From the NCBI RefSeq assembly GCF_002078235.1, contig NZ_MSGP01000155.1, positions 1-41,967 of the forward strand: DNA of 41,967 bases. Direction: 5' to 3'. This stretch comes from Streptomyces viridosporus. GTDB lineage: Bacteria; Actinomycetota; Actinomycetes; Streptomycetales; Streptomycetaceae. This document shows, in pieces, positions 18,950-30,211 of this stretch. A program made the translations under genes and the position numbers. The first letter of the stretch is position 1. The number at the start of each line of letters is the position of its first letter. Under the pieces are notes generated by a model that saw nothing but the letters and a program-made list of their open reading frames with translations, had not been told where the DNA came from and did no database searches.

Positions 18950-20106
18950 GCGCCGCCGACGAGGGCGAGGACGGGCTCCTCGCCCGGATCCTCCTCACCC
19001 GGGTCGTCGAGCCCGGGGACGAGACCGGCGGGCGCTGGGTGCGGGAACTCGGAGCGGAGGCCGTGGTGCGGCGACTGCGGGAACGGGGCGGGCCCCTGCC
19101 CGGGGTGAGCGGCAAGCGGTGGGCCGGGATGCTCGCCCGGGCCGAGCGGGCCGACCCGCACAGGGACCTCGCCGTCGCGCGGGAGGCCGGCGCGCGGTTC
19201 GTCAGCCCCGGGACCACCGAGTGGCCCCGGCAGCTCGACGACCTGGGGGACGCCCGGCCCCTCGGGCTGTGGGTGCGCGGCGGCGCCGATCTGCGGATGT
19301 GGGCGCTGCGCTCGGTCGCCCTCGTCGGCGCCCGCGCCTGCACCGAGTACGGCGCCCACATGGCCGCCGTCCTCTCCGCCGGCCTCGCCGAACGCGGCTG
19401 GGTCGTGGTCTCCGGCGGTGCCTACGGCGTCGACGGTGCCGCCCACCGCGGCGCGCTCGGCTCGGGCGGCGCCACCGTCGCCGTCCTCGCCTGCGGAGTC
19501 GACCGGCCCTACCCGCGCGGGCACACCGGGCTGATCACCAGGATCGCGGAACAGGGACTGGTGATCGGCGAGTTGCCGCCCGGCGATCACCCCACGCCGA
19601 GCAGATTCGTCCTCCGGAACCGGGTGATCGCCGCGCTCACCCGGGGCACCGTGGTCGTCGAGGCCGCCCACCGCAGCGGCTCCCTGGTGACCGCCAGGGC
19701 GGCCCGGCGGCTGGGGCGCCACACGATGGGGGTGCCGGGACCGGCCACCAGCGGGCTCTCCGCCGGGGTGCACGAACTGCTGAGGCAGGAAGCGGCGCTG
19801 GTCACCGATGCCGCGGACGTCGTCGAGCTGGTCGGCGACATGGGCGAGCTCGCGCCGGAACGCCGGGGGCCGGTGCTGCCCCGGGACCTGCTGGAACCGG
19901 CCGGCCGCCAGGTCCTCGCCGCGCTGCCGGCGCACGGGGCCGCCCGGGCGGAGGACATCGCGTGCGGCGCGCAGACCACCCGGGACGACGCGATCGCGAG
20001 ACTGTACGAACTGCGAGCACTTGGTTACGTCGAACGACACGGCGACGGCTGGAAGTTGACACGCCAGGCGCTGATCTCGGCTCGCGGCGGTCCGCACGCG
20101 CACTGA
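18946..20106 (+). CDS. dprA: DprA, DNA-processing protein
   Basis: A 386-residue protein that in transformable bacteria protects incoming single-stranded DNA and loads RecA. The Rossmann-like core shows [42 protein letters not shown] and [21 protein letters not shown], all family signatures, followed by [14 protein letters not shown]. The last ~60 residues ([16 protein letters not shown]... [13 protein letters not shown]) form a winged-helix domain. The ATG at 18946 overlaps the comM stop. The yraN-comM-dprA order is conserved in actinobacteria. Confidence 0.93.
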   Translation: MSAADEGEDGLLARILLTRVVEPGDETGGRWVRELGAEAVVRRLRERGGPLPGVSGKRWAGMLARAERADPHRDLAVAREAGARFVSPGTTEWPRQLDDLGDARPLGLWVRGGADLRMWALRSVALVGARACTEYGAHMAAVLSAGLAERGWVVVSGGAYGVDGAAHRGALGSGGATVAVLACGVDRPYPRGHTGLITRIAEQGLVIGELPPGDHPTPSRFVLRNRVIAALTRGTVVVEAAHRSGSLVTARAARRLGRHTMGVPGPATSGLSAGVHELLRQEAALVTDAADVVELVGDMGELAPERRGPVLPRDLLEPAGRQVLAALPAHGAARAEDIACGAQTTRDDAIARLYELRALGYVERHGDGWKLTRQALISARGGPHAH

Positions 20107-20378
20107 CGGAGCGTGTTCGGCCGTCCGGGGGAACCCTGACGCCCCTTGAAAAATACGCCAGTTGGGACACCCGGGTGATCACGCTGAGCGACCGCAATGC
20201 CCCGGTGGGGCGGCGCCCGGAACGAATCTGCGCACGGCTCCGCCCCGCCTCTTCGCACACCGCGACGCCCCAGTCACGCTACGCTCACGAGGATTCCGGC
20301 ACGCACAGGCAACTCGACACGGGACAGACGACTCACCCAGGCAGTACCAGTCCACGGCAGAACGGCACAAGGCGACGA

Positions 20379-21221
20379 ATGCCCCAGCACACCTCCGGGT
20401 CCGACCGGGCGGCGATCCCCCCAGCCGCCCGCGACGGTGGCAGCGTGCGGCCGCCCGCTCCCTCGACACTCGACGAGTTGTGGCGGTCGTACAAGGCGAC
20501 AGGAGACGAGCGGCTGCGGGAACAGCTGATCCTGCACTACTCGCCGCTGGTGAAGTACGTCGCCGGCCGGGTCAGCGTGGGACTGCCGTCCAATGTCGAG
20601 CAGGCGGACTTCGTCTCCTCCGGGATCTTCGGGCTGATCGACGCGATCGAGAAGTTCGACGTCGACCGGGAGATCAAGTTCGAGACGTACGCGATCACCC
20701 GCATCCGGGGCGCGATGATCGACGAGCTGCGGGCGCTCGACTGGATCCCGCGCTCGGTCCGGCAGAAGGCGCGGAACGTCGAGCGGGCCTACGCCACCCT
20801 GGAGGCGCGGCTCAGACGCACGCCGTCGGAGAGCGAGGTCGCCGCAGAGCTGGGCATCGCAGTGGAGGAGCTGCACGCGGTTTTCAGCCAGTTGTCGCTC
20901 GCGAACGTCGTCGCCCTGGAGGAGTTGCTGCACGTCGGGGGCGAGGGCGGCGACCGGCTGAGCCTCATGGACACGCTGGAGGACACCGCCGCCGACAACC
21001 CGGTGGAGGTGGCCGAGGACCGGGAGCTGCGGCGGTTCCTGGTGCGGGCGATCAACACGCTGCCGGAGCGGGAGAAGACCGTGGTCACCCTGTACTACTA
21101 CGAAGGGCTCACCCTCGCCGAGATCGGCAACGTGCTGGGGGTGACCGAGAGCCGGGTCAGCCAGATCCACACCAAATCCGTGCTCCAGCTGCGGGCGAAA
21201 CTGGCGAGTTTCGGACGCTGA
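20379..21221 (+). CDS. whiG: WhiG, sporulation RNA polymerase sigma factor
   Basis: A 280-residue FliA-class sigma factor, the same length as S. coelicolor WhiG, which commits aerial hyphae to sporulation. Region 2 includes [56 protein letters not shown]; region 3 follows; region 4 ends [40 protein letters not shown]. The ATG at 20379 has AAGG 6 bases upstream; the frame is open far upstream through dprA, which is a GC-bias artefact. The 272-bp gap before it includes a TTGAAAAATAC stretch (20146-20156) and a CTACGCT -10-like sequence (20279-20285), possible promoter parts. The c-di-GMP-dependent anti-sigma factor RsiG is not in this window. Confidence 0.95.
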   Translation: MPQHTSGSDRAAIPPAARDGGSVRPPAPSTLDELWRSYKATGDERLREQLILHYSPLVKYVAGRVSVGLPSNVEQADFVSSGIFGLIDAIEKFDVDREIKFETYAITRIRGAMIDELRALDWIPRSVRQKARNVERAYATLEARLRRTPSESEVAAELGIAVEELHAVFSQLSLANVVALEELLHVGGEGGDRLSLMDTLEDTAADNPVEVAEDRELRRFLVRAINTLPEREKTVVTLYYYEGLTLAEIGNVLGVTESRVSQIHTKSVLQLRAKLASFGR

Positions 21222-21229
21222 GCCCGTTT

Positions 21230-21249
21230 GGCCCGGGTTCCGCCGGGCC
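21230..21249 (+). terminator. Short hairpin after whiG
   Basis: GGCCCG (21230-21235) pairs with CGGGCC (21244-21249) across an 8-nt loop, 8 bases after the whiG stop. No T run. Confidence 0.4.
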
Positions 21250-21302
21250 CCGTGTGACCTGAGCCTGCGAACGGGAGACTCCCGTCGCGGGTGAGGCGTC
21301 CG

Positions 21303-21308
21303 TAAAGT
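21303..21308 (+). promoter_or_regulatory. -10 element for a probably leaderless tetR transcript
   Basis: TAAAGT (TAnnnT) ends 7 bases before the GTG at 21316, with no Shine-Dalgarno sequence for that start. A leaderless transcript is likely. Confidence 0.4.
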
Positions 21309-21315
21309 GGACGAC

Positions 21316-21897
21316 GTGCCAAGGATTCGAGCGGCCTCCGTGGCCGAGCACCGGTCGATGCAACGAGCCGCCCTGCTGGACGCGGCACGCTCCCTGCTGT
21401 CCGAGGGCGGGACGGAGGCGTTGACCTTCCCGGCCCTCGCCGAGCGGACGGGCCTCGCGCGCTCGTCCGTGTACGAGTACTTCCGCTCGCGAGCGGCCGT
21501 CGTCGAGGAGCTGTGCGAGGTCGACTTCCCGGTCTGGGCGGCGGAGGTCGAGGCGGCGATGGCCCTCGCCGACGGGGCCGAGGCGAAGATCGAGGCGTAC
21601 GTCCGCAAGCAACTGGAACTGGTCGGGGACCGGCGGCACCGGGCCGTGGTGGCGATCTCCGCCAGCGAGCTCGACGCGGGTGCCCGGGAGAAGATCCGCG
21701 CGGCGCACGGCGGACTCATCGCCATGATCGTCGAAGCCCTGGGCGACCTGGGCCACGACCAGCCCCGGCTCGCGGCGATGCTGCTCCAGGGCGTGGTCGA
21801 CGCCGCGGTGCGCCGCATCGAACTGGGCGCGGCGGAACACCCGGACGCGATCACCGAGGCGGCGGTCTCCATGGTGCTGAGGGGAGTGCGGGGCTGA
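21316..21897 (+). CDS. TetR family transcriptional regulator
   Basis: A 193-residue regulator. The helix-turn-helix lies in the first 60 residues (AALLDAARSLLSEGGTEALTF, PALAERTGLARSSVYEYFRSRAAVVEELC), the usual TetR pattern; the C-terminal helical ligand domain is not diagnostic. The ligand and targets are unknown. Either GTG at 21307 or 21316 could start it; 21316 is preferred because a TAAAGT -10-like hexamer sits 7 bases upstream of it. The downstream neighbour is on the opposite strand. Confidence 0.85.
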   Translation: MPRIRAASVAEHRSMQRAALLDAARSLLSEGGTEALTFPALAERTGLARSSVYEYFRSRAAVVEELCEVDFPVWAAEVEAAMALADGAEAKIEAYVRKQLELVGDRRHRAVVAISASELDAGAREKIRAAHGGLIAMIVEALGDLGHDQPRLAAMLLQGVVDAAVRRIELGAAEHPDAITEAAVSMVLRGVRG

Positions 21898-22074
21898 CGG
21901 ACGGGACGCACGGCCGGGCCCGGCACGCCTTCGCGGTGCCTTCCGGCGGTGTCCTTCCGGCGGCGGAGGGTCCGGCCCTGGTCACTCCTCCGGCGGCCGC
22001 TTTCGAGGCGCCGGGTCACCGAGGCGACGGCCGTCCTCCGGCACCGGCCCGGCGCGCGGGGGGCCCGGCCCCCG

Positions 22075-22689
22075 TCACCGGGGTACCGGGACCCCGAGCA
22101 CCGGCAGCAGTCTCGGCGGGCCCCTGTGCAGCAGCCACGGGGGCAGCAGGGTGAGCGGGTCCAGGTAGGCGTCGCCCCTCAGGAGCCCCCAGTGCACGCA
22201 CGGGGCCGAGCAGTGCGAGCCCGCGGGCTCCACCGTGCCGACCACCTCGCCGGCCGCCACCTCGTCGCCCTCGTCCACCGACGCCCGGACGGGCTCGTAG
22301 GTCGTGCGCAACGGGGGATCACCCGTACCGGCCAGTTCCACCGAGACGACGCCCCTCCCGGCGACCCGGCCCGCGAACGAGACCCGGCCCGCGGCCACCG
22401 CCCGTACCGGTGCCCCCGGCGCCGCCGCCAGGTCCACGCCCCGGTGCCCCCGGCCGTACACCGTGGCCGGCGGCTCCCAGCCGCGCAGCACCCGCGGCCG
22501 CACCCCCACGGGCCACGCCCGTCCCACGGCCGGAGTCCCGCCGTCCCCGCCCGCCGGCACCGCGTTCCCCGCGCCGCTGTCCGCGCCCGGCACCGGCCAC
22601 CACGGCACCGGCGCCGACAGCGCCGTCAGGATCAGGGCCACCCACAGGGCCGCTCGCGCACCCGCTCCCGGACATCGCCTCACTCGCAT
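22075..22689 (-). CDS. Secreted M23 family peptidase
   Basis: A 204-residue protein with an N-terminal signal peptide (basic MRVRRC start, hydrophobic [14 protein letters not shown]). The LytM/M23 domain shows the first zinc motif HRGVDL (HxxxD) within [23 protein letters not shown] and a final CVHWGL in place of the common HLHFE motif, so the last zinc-binding pair is changed to H-W. Two cysteines flank it ([10 protein letters not shown]). M23 enzymes cleave peptidoglycan cross-bridges; the altered motif is usual in many actinobacterial members. It is divergent from rpsB across 281 bp. Confidence 0.8.
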   Translation of the reverse strand: MRVRRCPGAGARAALWVALILTALSAPVPWWPVPGADSGAGNAVPAGGDGGTPAVGRAWPVGVRPRVLRGWEPPATVYGRGHRGVDLAAAPGAPVRAVAAGRVSFAGRVAGRGVVSVELAGTGDPPLRTTYEPVRASVDEGDEVAAGEVVGTVEPAGSHCSAPCVHWGLLRGDAYLDPLTLLPPWLLHRGPPRLLPVLGVPVPR

Positions 22690-22730
22690 GCGGGAAGCGT
22701 CCCGGAAGAACCGTGATCATGGCCGGGACC

Positions 22731-22757
22731 TGTGGATCGGCCGCCGGTTGTGGACAA
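22731..22757 (-). promoter_or_regulatory. Two DnaA-box-like sites in the M23/rpsB divergent gap
   Basis: TGTGGACAA (22749-22757) is the exact reverse complement of the Streptomyces DnaA box TTGTCCACA, and TGTGGATCG (22731-22739) is a near match in the same orientation, 18 bp (start to start) away. They lie upstream of the rpsB promoter candidate. Confidence 0.45.
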
Positions 22758-22786
22758 CGGCGTCACCCGGCACCCCGCCGGTCCCG

Positions 22787-22792
22787 TACACT
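22787..22792 (+). promoter_or_regulatory. Probable -10 element of rpsB
   Basis: TACACT (TAnnnT) lies 179 bases before the rpsB ATG in the divergent gap. The -35 region 17-18 bases upstream (TCACCC) is poor. It would give a long rpsB leader. Confidence 0.4.
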
Positions 22793-22970
22793 TCTGGTGG
22801 CGACCCGGGCCACCGGGTCGACTTCGCACGCCCCGACACCGAGACCGGTCACGGCCGGATCCCGATGTCAGCGCCCCTCGGTCCTTCGTGGCAACGGCGC
22901 GTCGCGGGCGTCAGGCGCGGAGGCCGGCCGGTCTCCGCGGCACAACCGAGAAATTCAAGGAGATACGGCC

Positions 22971-23870
22971 ATGGCCGTCGTCACGATGCGGGAGCTGCTG
23001 GAGAGCGGCGTCCACTTCGGTCACCAGACCCGTCGCTGGAACCCGAAGATGAAGCGCTTCATCTTCACCGAGCGCAACGGCATCTACATCATCGACCTGC
23101 TCCAGTCGCTGTCGTACATCGACCGCGCCTACGAGTTCGTCAAGGAGACCGTCGCCCACGGCGGCACGGTCATGTTCGTCGGCACGAAGAAGCAGGCGCA
23201 GGAGGCCATCGCCGAGCAGGCCACCCGCGTCGGCATGCCCTACGTCAACCAGCGCTGGCTGGGCGGCATGCTCACCAACTTCTCGACCGTCTACAAGCGC
23301 CTGCAGCGCCTGAAGGAGCTCGAGCAGATCGACTTCGAGGACGTCGCGTCCTCCGGTCTGACCAAGAAGGAGCTCCTGGTCCTCTCCCGCGAGAAGGCCA
23401 AGCTGGAGAAGACCCTCGGCGGTATCCGCGAGATGCAGAAGGTGCCCAGCGCCGTCTGGATCGTGGACACCAAGAAGGAGCACATCGCGGTCGGCGAGGC
23501 CCGGAAGCTCAACATCCCGGTCGTCGCCATCCTCGACACCAACTGCGACCCCGACGAGGTCGACTACAAGATCCCGGGCAACGACGACGCCATCCGCTCC
23601 GTCACCCTGCTCACCCGGGTGATCGCCGACGCCGTCGCCGAGGGCCTCATCGCCCGCTCCGGTGTCGCCACCGAGGGCAAGGGCGAGAAGGCCGCGGGCG
23701 AGCCGCTGGCCGAGTGGGAGCGCGACCTGCTCGAGGGCGAGAAGAAGGCGGACTCCGAGGGCGCCGCTCCGGCCGCCGCCGAGGGCGAGAAGCCGGCCGA
23801 GGAGGCTCCCGCCGCGGAGGCCCCGGCCGCGGAGGCCCCGGCCGAGCAGGCTCCGGCCGAGCAGGCCTGA
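22971..23870 (+). CDS. rpsB: 30S ribosomal protein S2
   Basis: A 299-residue protein beginning [27 protein letters not shown], the universal S2 start, with [13 protein letters not shown] and [17 protein letters not shown] following. The C-terminal ~50 residues are a low-complexity Ala/Glu/Pro extension with repeats of the [10 protein letters not shown] type, common in actinobacteria. AAGGAG lies 7 bases upstream of the ATG. It leads the rpsB-tsf pair, with a double hairpin between them. Confidence 0.97.
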   Translation: MAVVTMRELLESGVHFGHQTRRWNPKMKRFIFTERNGIYIIDLLQSLSYIDRAYEFVKETVAHGGTVMFVGTKKQAQEAIAEQATRVGMPYVNQRWLGGMLTNFSTVYKRLQRLKELEQIDFEDVASSGLTKKELLVLSREKAKLEKTLGGIREMQKVPSAVWIVDTKKEHIAVGEARKLNIPVVAILDTNCDPDEVDYKIPGNDDAIRSVTLLTRVIADAVAEGLIARSGVATEGKGEKAAGEPLAEWERDLLEGEKKADSEGAAPAAAEGEKPAEEAPAAEAPAAEAPAEQAPAEQA

Positions 23871-23890
23871 CCGACCCGTCAGGGCCGATG

Positions 23891-23959
23891 ACGGCGGGAG
23901 CGGTGTCCTCGCCCCCCTCGCCCCGAGGGCGGGGGAGGCACCCCCATCGCTCCCGCCGT
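23891..23959 (+). terminator. Nested hairpin between rpsB and tsf
   Basis: An outer 12-bp stem (ACGGCGGGAGCG at 23891-23902 with 23948-23959) encloses a second inverted repeat (CCCTCG/CGAGGG around 23915-23929). It lies 20 bases after rpsB in the same transcription unit as tsf, so it likely attenuates or differentiates rpsB and tsf levels. Confidence 0.75.
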
Positions 23960-24057
23960 TCGCCCGCAGGTCGGCGGCGCGTCGGAGACCTGCCCCCGGG
24001 CGGGCCCCGATCCGCAGATCTTCGAAACTCCAGACTTCGAGAAAGACTCACAGACTC

Positions 24058-25852
<1,795 letters not shown>

Positions 25853-25984
25853 TGACCCGGGCCGGGGGATGGACAATGTCCCGCCGGTCGGGAACCGTGC
25901 AGGAAGAAGACGCGACGCAGCAGCCGGCCGCCACCCCGACGGGGAACCGCAGCCGGGCCTACTCAAGACACGCAGGAGCAAGTG

Positions 25985-26542
25985 GTGATCGAAGAGACCC
26001 TCCTCGAGGCCGAGGAGAAAATGGAGAAGGCCGTCGTGGTCGCCAAGGAGGACTTCGCCGCGATTCGCACCGGTCGTGCGCACCCGGCGATGTTCAACAA
26101 GATCGTGGCCGACTACTACGGCGCGCTGACGCCGATCAACCAGCTGGCCTCGTTCTCCGTGCCCGAGCCGCGCATGGCCGTGGTGACGCCGTTCGACAAG
26201 AGCGCGCTGCGCAACATCGAGCAGGCGATCCGCGACTCCGACCTGGGCGTCAATCCGAGCAACGACGGCAACATCATCCGGGTGGTGTTCCCCGAGCTGA
26301 CCGAGGAGCGCCGCCGCGAGTTCATCAAGGTCGCCAAGGCCAAGGGTGAGGACGCCAAGGTCTCCATCCGCGCCGTGCGCCGCAAGGCCAAGGACGCCAT
26401 CGACAAGCTGATCAAGGACGGCGAGGTCGGCGAGGACGAGGGCCGTCGTGCGGAGAAGGAGCTCGACGACACCACCGCGAAGTACGTCGCCCAGGTGGAC
26501 GAGCTCCTGAAGCACAAGGAAGCGGAGCTTCTCGAGGTCTGA
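25985..26542 (+). CDS. frr: Ribosome recycling factor
   Basis: A 185-residue protein of the usual length that, with EF-G, splits post-termination ribosomes. It begins [17 protein letters not shown] and contains [15 protein letters not shown] and the [17 protein letters not shown] helix. The GTG at 25985 is chosen over the GTG at 25982 because AGGAG lies 5 bases upstream of it. The stop overlaps the cdsA ATG by one base. Confidence 0.95.
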   Translation: MIEETLLEAEEKMEKAVVVAKEDFAAIRTGRAHPAMFNKIVADYYGALTPINQLASFSVPEPRMAVVTPFDKSALRNIEQAIRDSDLGVNPSNDGNIIRVVFPELTEERRREFIKVAKAKGEDAKVSIRAVRRKAKDAIDKLIKDGEVGEDEGRRAEKELDDTTAKYVAQVDELLKHKEAELLEV

Positions 26543-27666
26543 TGAACGACTCTTCCTGGGGGACGCCGCAGACCGGGTACTGGGGGCCGTCCGACCACGG
26601 ACCCGGCCGGGGAGCTGCCCCGGCGGGTCCCGCGTACGATGCGCACTACGCACAGCAGACTCGCCCCATGCCCATCGTGCCCGACGTACCCGAACACGGC
26701 GGAGACCAGGATGCGGACCCGGGGGCCGCTCGGTTGAGCGGTCCTCCGTTCCGAGACGAGCCGACGCGGGCCCGCCCCCACCCGGGGGAGGCGCCGCAGA
26801 ATCCGGAGCCCATGCCCGACGCCCCGCAGCCGGCGCGTGCCCCGCAGAAGAAGAGCGCGGGGCGCGACCTGGGCGCCGCGATAGGCGTCGGCGTCGGACT
26901 CGGCGCGGTGATCGTCGCGTCGCTGTTCGTCGTCAAGGCCGTCTTCGTCGGCGTGGTCACCGTCGCGGTCGTGGTGGGCCTGTGGGAGCTGACCACGCGG
27001 CTGAAGGAGTGCAAGGGCATCAGGGCGCCCCTGGTGCCGCTCGCGCTCGGTGGCGCGGCCATGGTCGTCTCCGGGTACGCCCGGGGAGCCGAGGGCGCGT
27101 GGGTCGCCATGGCGCTCACCGCGCTGGCGGTGCTGGTGTGGCGTATGACGGCGCCTCCCGAGAACTACCTCAGGGACGTCACGGCGGGTCTGTTCGCGGC
27201 GTTCTACGTGCCGTTCCTGGCGACCTTCGTCGCGATGATGCTGACGGCGGACGACGGGCCCTGGCGCGTGCTGACGTTCCTGCTGCTGACGGTCGTGAGC
27301 GACACGGGCGCGTACGCGGTCGGCTGGCGTTTCGGCACGCACAAGCTCGCCCCGCGGATCAGCCCCGGCAAGACCCGCGAGGGGCTGCTGGGCGCGATCG
27401 CCTTCTCGATGGCGGCGGGCGCGCTGTGCATGCAGTTCCTGATCGACGACGGCAGGTGGTGGCAGGGTCTGCTGCTCGGTCTCGCGGTCGCGGTCAGCGC
27501 CACGCTCGGTGACCTGGGCGAGTCCATGATCAAGCGGGACCTGGGCATCAAGGACATGGGCACGCTGCTGCCCGGCCACGGCGGCATCATGGACCGGCTG
27601 GACTCCCTGCTGCCGACGGCACCGGTGGTGTGGCTGCTCCTCGTCCTCTTCGTCGGGTCGGGCTGA
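26542..27666 (+). CDS. cdsA: CdsA, phosphatidate cytidylyltransferase
   Basis: A 374-residue membrane enzyme that makes CDP-diacylglycerol, the precursor of phosphatidylglycerol, cardiolipin and others. A hydrophilic Pro/Gly-rich N-terminus of about 105 residues precedes multiple transmembrane helices, and the family signature is near the C-terminus: GESMIKRDLGIKDMGTLLPG, then HGGIMDRLDSL. The ATG overlaps the frr stop by one base. The long N-terminal extension is typical of actinobacterial CdsA. A strong terminator follows. Confidence 0.95.
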   Translation: MNDSSWGTPQTGYWGPSDHGPGRGAAPAGPAYDAHYAQQTRPMPIVPDVPEHGGDQDADPGAARLSGPPFRDEPTRARPHPGEAPQNPEPMPDAPQPARAPQKKSAGRDLGAAIGVGVGLGAVIVASLFVVKAVFVGVVTVAVVVGLWELTTRLKECKGIRAPLVPLALGGAAMVVSGYARGAEGAWVAMALTALAVLVWRMTAPPENYLRDVTAGLFAAFYVPFLATFVAMMLTADDGPWRVLTFLLLTVVSDTGAYAVGWRFGTHKLAPRISPGKTREGLLGAIAFSMAAGALCMQFLIDDGRWWQGLLLGLAVAVSATLGDLGESMIKRDLGIKDMGTLLPGHGGIMDRLDSLLPTAPVVWLLLVLFVGSG

Positions 27667-27693
27667 CCCGTTCCCCGGCCGTACCCGTGGTGA

Positions 27694-27724
27694 GAAGGGC
27701 CCGTCCCGGTGGGACGGGCCCTTC
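27694..27724. terminator. Terminator after cdsA, also facing the phosphatase gene
   Basis: GAAGGGCCCGTCCC (27694-27707) pairs with GGGACGGGCCCTTC (27711-27724) over a 3-nt loop, a 14-bp perfect stem. It sits in a convergent gap and can act in both directions. Confidence 0.85.
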
Positions 27725-27754
27725 CGCGTGCCGGCGCCGGCCCGTGCGCCGGAG

Positions 27755-29086
27755 TTATTCGGCGGGGTGTGTCCGCGGTACGGGGGCCGGAGCGTCGAAC
27801 GGAGTGGACCCCTCGTCGGCACGAGGGGACTCCGGTGGAGCGGGCCGGGCGCGACGGCCGTCCGCCGACACGCCGTCGGCCGGGGTACGGACGGGGGAAC
27901 GGCGCAGCGCCACCATGGCGATGTCGTCCACGATCCGGGCGCCCGCGTACCGCCGCAGATCGGCGTGGAGGGCGGCCAGCAGCGCCTCCGGTTCCTTGTC
28001 CGCCCAGCGCCGTACCCGCTCGGCGAGCGGGTAGAAGGTCCCCGACGTGTCGCGGGCCTCGGTCACCCCGTCGGTGTACAGCAGCAGCGTGGCCCCGGGC
28101 GGGATGTCGGCCGCGTCCACGACGAGTTCGTCGGCGCTCAGGTCTCCCAGACCCATCGGTGGGGCCGGAACGGTCGGTTCGAGGGCCGTGACCGTGCCCC
28201 CGTGCAGCAGCAGCGGGGCCGGGTGGCCCAGGTTCACCAGACGGACGCGGCCGTCGTCGGACAGGTCGACCGCCACCCCGGTGACGAACGACTCGGCCGC
28301 GAGTTGACCGGCCGGGCGGACCCCCGGGTCCGTCGCGGCGGACTGCTCCTGGACCTCCTCGCGGAACGCCGCCTCGATCTCGCCGACCATCTCGTCCAGC
28401 GGGAGACCGTGCCGCGTCGACCGCCGGAAGCTGTTCAGCACACAGCTGACCATCTCCAGCGAGGCCAGCCCCTTGCCCTGGACGTCCCCGACCAGCACCC
28501 GGGTGCTGCGCCCGCACCGGGCGACACCGTAGAGGTCACCGCCGACGGCGGCCTCCTCGTCCGCCGCCAGGTACAGCGAGGCCACGTCGAAGGGGCCGGA
28601 CCGGCGCGGCAGCGGGTGGAGCAGCACCCGTTGGGTGACCTCGGCCACCCAGCGGGACGCGGCCAGCCGGCGCTCCCCGCGCACCCGGATCGCGCTGGCC
28701 GCCACGGAGGCCGCGCCGATCAGCACCGTGCTGCCGAACTGGACCGGGAAGTTGACGGTGTCCAGGTGCTGGTTCACCGCGGAGGCCGCGACCGAGCACG
28801 GGAGGGTCACGGCGAGCACCACCAGGACGCAGCGGGGGGCGCAGAAGATCGCGGCGAAGGCCGGACCCGCGACCATCAGGGGGCTCAGGCGCACATGCGG
28901 TCCGGTCACCACGTCCACCAGCAGCAGGAGCAGCGGCAGGAGGCAGAAGGCCATCACCCGGACCGCGGGGCGACGCCAGATATCGGAAGCGGCCAGCCTG
29001 TCGACGACAGTCCGCACTCCGACCACCTCCAGCGCCGGCACTCCCGCGCGCCTCAGCGCGTTCCTCACGCTCGGGGAGCGGACCAC
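27755..29086 (-). CDS. Membrane-anchored PP2C (SpoIIE-type) serine/threonine phosphatase
   Basis: A ~443-residue protein. After a short hydrophilic N-terminus there are about three to four membrane helices (AVRVMAFCLLPLLLLLVDVV, CVLVVLAVTLPCSVAAS, STVLIGAASVAAS), then a SpoIIE-like phosphatase domain with VGGDLYGVARCG, LVGDVQGKGLASLEMVS, NLGHPAPLLLHGG and LLLYTDGVTEARD, the metal-binding aspartates of PP2C enzymes. Such proteins act on anti-anti-sigma factors in Streptomyces; the partner is not visible here. The start is uncertain: GTG at 29086 has GGAG upstream; a TTG at 29128 and a GTG at 29068 are alternatives. It is the first gene in the accessory stretch. The 230 bases after it hold no gene. 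Confidence 0.85.
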   Translation of the reverse strand: MVRSPSVRNALRRAGVPALEVVGVRTVVDRLAASDIWRRPAVRVMAFCLLPLLLLLVDVVTGPHVRLSPLMVAGPAFAAIFCAPRCVLVVLAVTLPCSVAASAVNQHLDTVNFPVQFGSTVLIGAASVAASAIRVRGERRLAASRWVAEVTQRVLLHPLPRRSGPFDVASLYLAADEEAAVGGDLYGVARCGRSTRVLVGDVQGKGLASLEMVSCVLNSFRRSTRHGLPLDEMVGEIEAAFREEVQEQSAATDPGVRPAGQLAAESFVTGVAVDLSDDGRVRLVNLGHPAPLLLHGGTVTALEPTVPAPPMGLGDLSADELVVDAADIPPGATLLLYTDGVTEARDTSGTFYPLAERVRRWADKEPEALLAALHADLRRYAGARIVDDIAMVALRRSPVRTPADGVSADGRRARPAPPESPRADEGSTPFDAPAPVPRTHPAE

Positions 29087-29316
29087 GGGCTCCGCTCCAC
29101 CGGGGCGTTTTGCCCCTTGTTCCAGCAATTATGAATGATGCCCGCGGGTGTCTTCCTGCGGTGTGCGGGACGGGGAGCACGGCCGGGCCGGGGAGCGGCA
29201 GCGGACCGGTCCGGCGCGGAGATGATCACCGTGCACGTCCGCGACACCGGTAAGGCCGTGCCTGAGCCCGGAGGACCGGCAGCGGCCGGGCACGAACAAA
29301 CCCCTCACCAGCGCGT

Positions 29317-29755
29317 TCAGCGTCGGCAGGGGGCTCGGTCGGGGCCGTCGGGCCCGATGTGGCGGGCGCGGTGGCGCAGGCCGGTGCCGTGCCGGTCGGC
29401 GACTGCTTCACGGGCGAGTTCGCGGCTCGCTCGCAGGGCCCGGCGGATGTCGGCGGCGAGCCAGGATTCACCGGGGGTGTGGCCGTGGCCGGTGTAGGTC
29501 CAGTGGGCGAGGGGCAGGGGGGGTCGCCTCCTCGTCGTCGGGGTCGGGCAGGCCGAGGGCGGTGCGTTGCCGGGCGGCGCGCAGCACGTCGTAGCCGGTC
29601 ATCCGCAGCTCCACGAACCCGGGCCCGGTCTCCACCACGGTCACCGAGTGCGCGCCCCAGGCGTGCCGCGGCGGCTCCGAGGAGGCGATCACGTCGGCGG
29701 CTCCAGCCCGGCCGACCGCCGCAGGGTGACCCGCAGACCGGTCGAGGTGGGCCAC
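29317..29755 (-). pseudogene. Frameshifted small hypothetical gene
   Basis: On the minus strand one frame encodes VIASSEPPRHAWGAHSVTVV and MTGYDVLRAARQRTALGLPD, ending out of frame after the run of seven G at 29517-29523. Removing one G from that run joins it to a second frame that reads HWTYTGHGHTPGESWLAADI and RRALRASRELAREAVADRHG and stops at 29317. The combined pattern matches small Streptomyces hypothetical proteins in my memory. A second, one-base defect near 29687-29697 would join a further upstream segment (TGLRVTLRRSAGLEP). It is either a decayed gene or a sequencing error. Function unknown. Confidence 0.6.
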
Positions 29756-29791
29756 ACCCCGGAGGATGCGCGCGTCGACGTCGGTCCTCGA

Positions 29792-30211
29792 TCAGGCGAT
29801 GGCGATCCGTGCCATGCCCCACAAAATGATCAGGTCGAGCGCCATCACACTGATCGACCACAGAGGGTAGTAAGGGATGAACATGAACTGGGTCACCAGA
29901 CTGATCGCGGCGGTCGTCACGCCGGCCGCACGGCCCCAGCTCATCGCCCGCAGCACTCCCACCCCGACAACGACCAGCGCAACACCTACGACGAGATGGA
30001 TCCAGCCCCAACTGGTGAGGTCGAACCGGTACTCGTAGTACCGCGGCACGCCAAAGAGACGATCCTTGGCAATGCCGGCGATGCCCTGAAGGACGCTCAG
30101 CACTCCGCTGAGGAGGAGCAGCACACCGAAGTACCTCATCGGTCCGACCGGCCGGCCGTCGTTTCGGGCGCCTCTGGTCTCCTGCCGTGCTCCATGAGGC
30201 ATGTCCACCAT
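29792..30211 (-). CDS. Four-helix membrane protein of unknown function (DUF7144-like)
   Basis: A 139-residue protein with a hydrophilic start and four transmembrane helices: RYFGVLLLLSGVLSVLQGIA, WIHLVVGVALVVVGVGVLRA, AGVTTAAISLVTQFMFIPYY and SISVMALDLIILWGMARI. It resembles the widespread actinobacterial DUF7144 proteins (a WGWIHLxxG motif is present). The ATG at 30211 is chosen with GGGG about 9 bases upstream; the frame is open to 30442. No neighbours suggest a role. Confidence 0.7.
   Translation of the reverse strand: MVDMPHGARQETRGARNDGRPVGPMRYFGVLLLLSGVLSVLQGIAGIAKDRLFGVPRYYEYRFDLTSWGWIHLVVGVALVVVGVGVLRAMSWGRAAGVTTAAISLVTQFMFIPYYPLWSISVMALDLIILWGMARIAIA

Noticed and set aside
19119..20378. 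Extension of whiG upstream through dprA
   Set aside because: The added residues are Arg/Gly-rich shadow sequence of dprA; the ATG at 20379 has a ribosome binding site and gives the known WhiG length.
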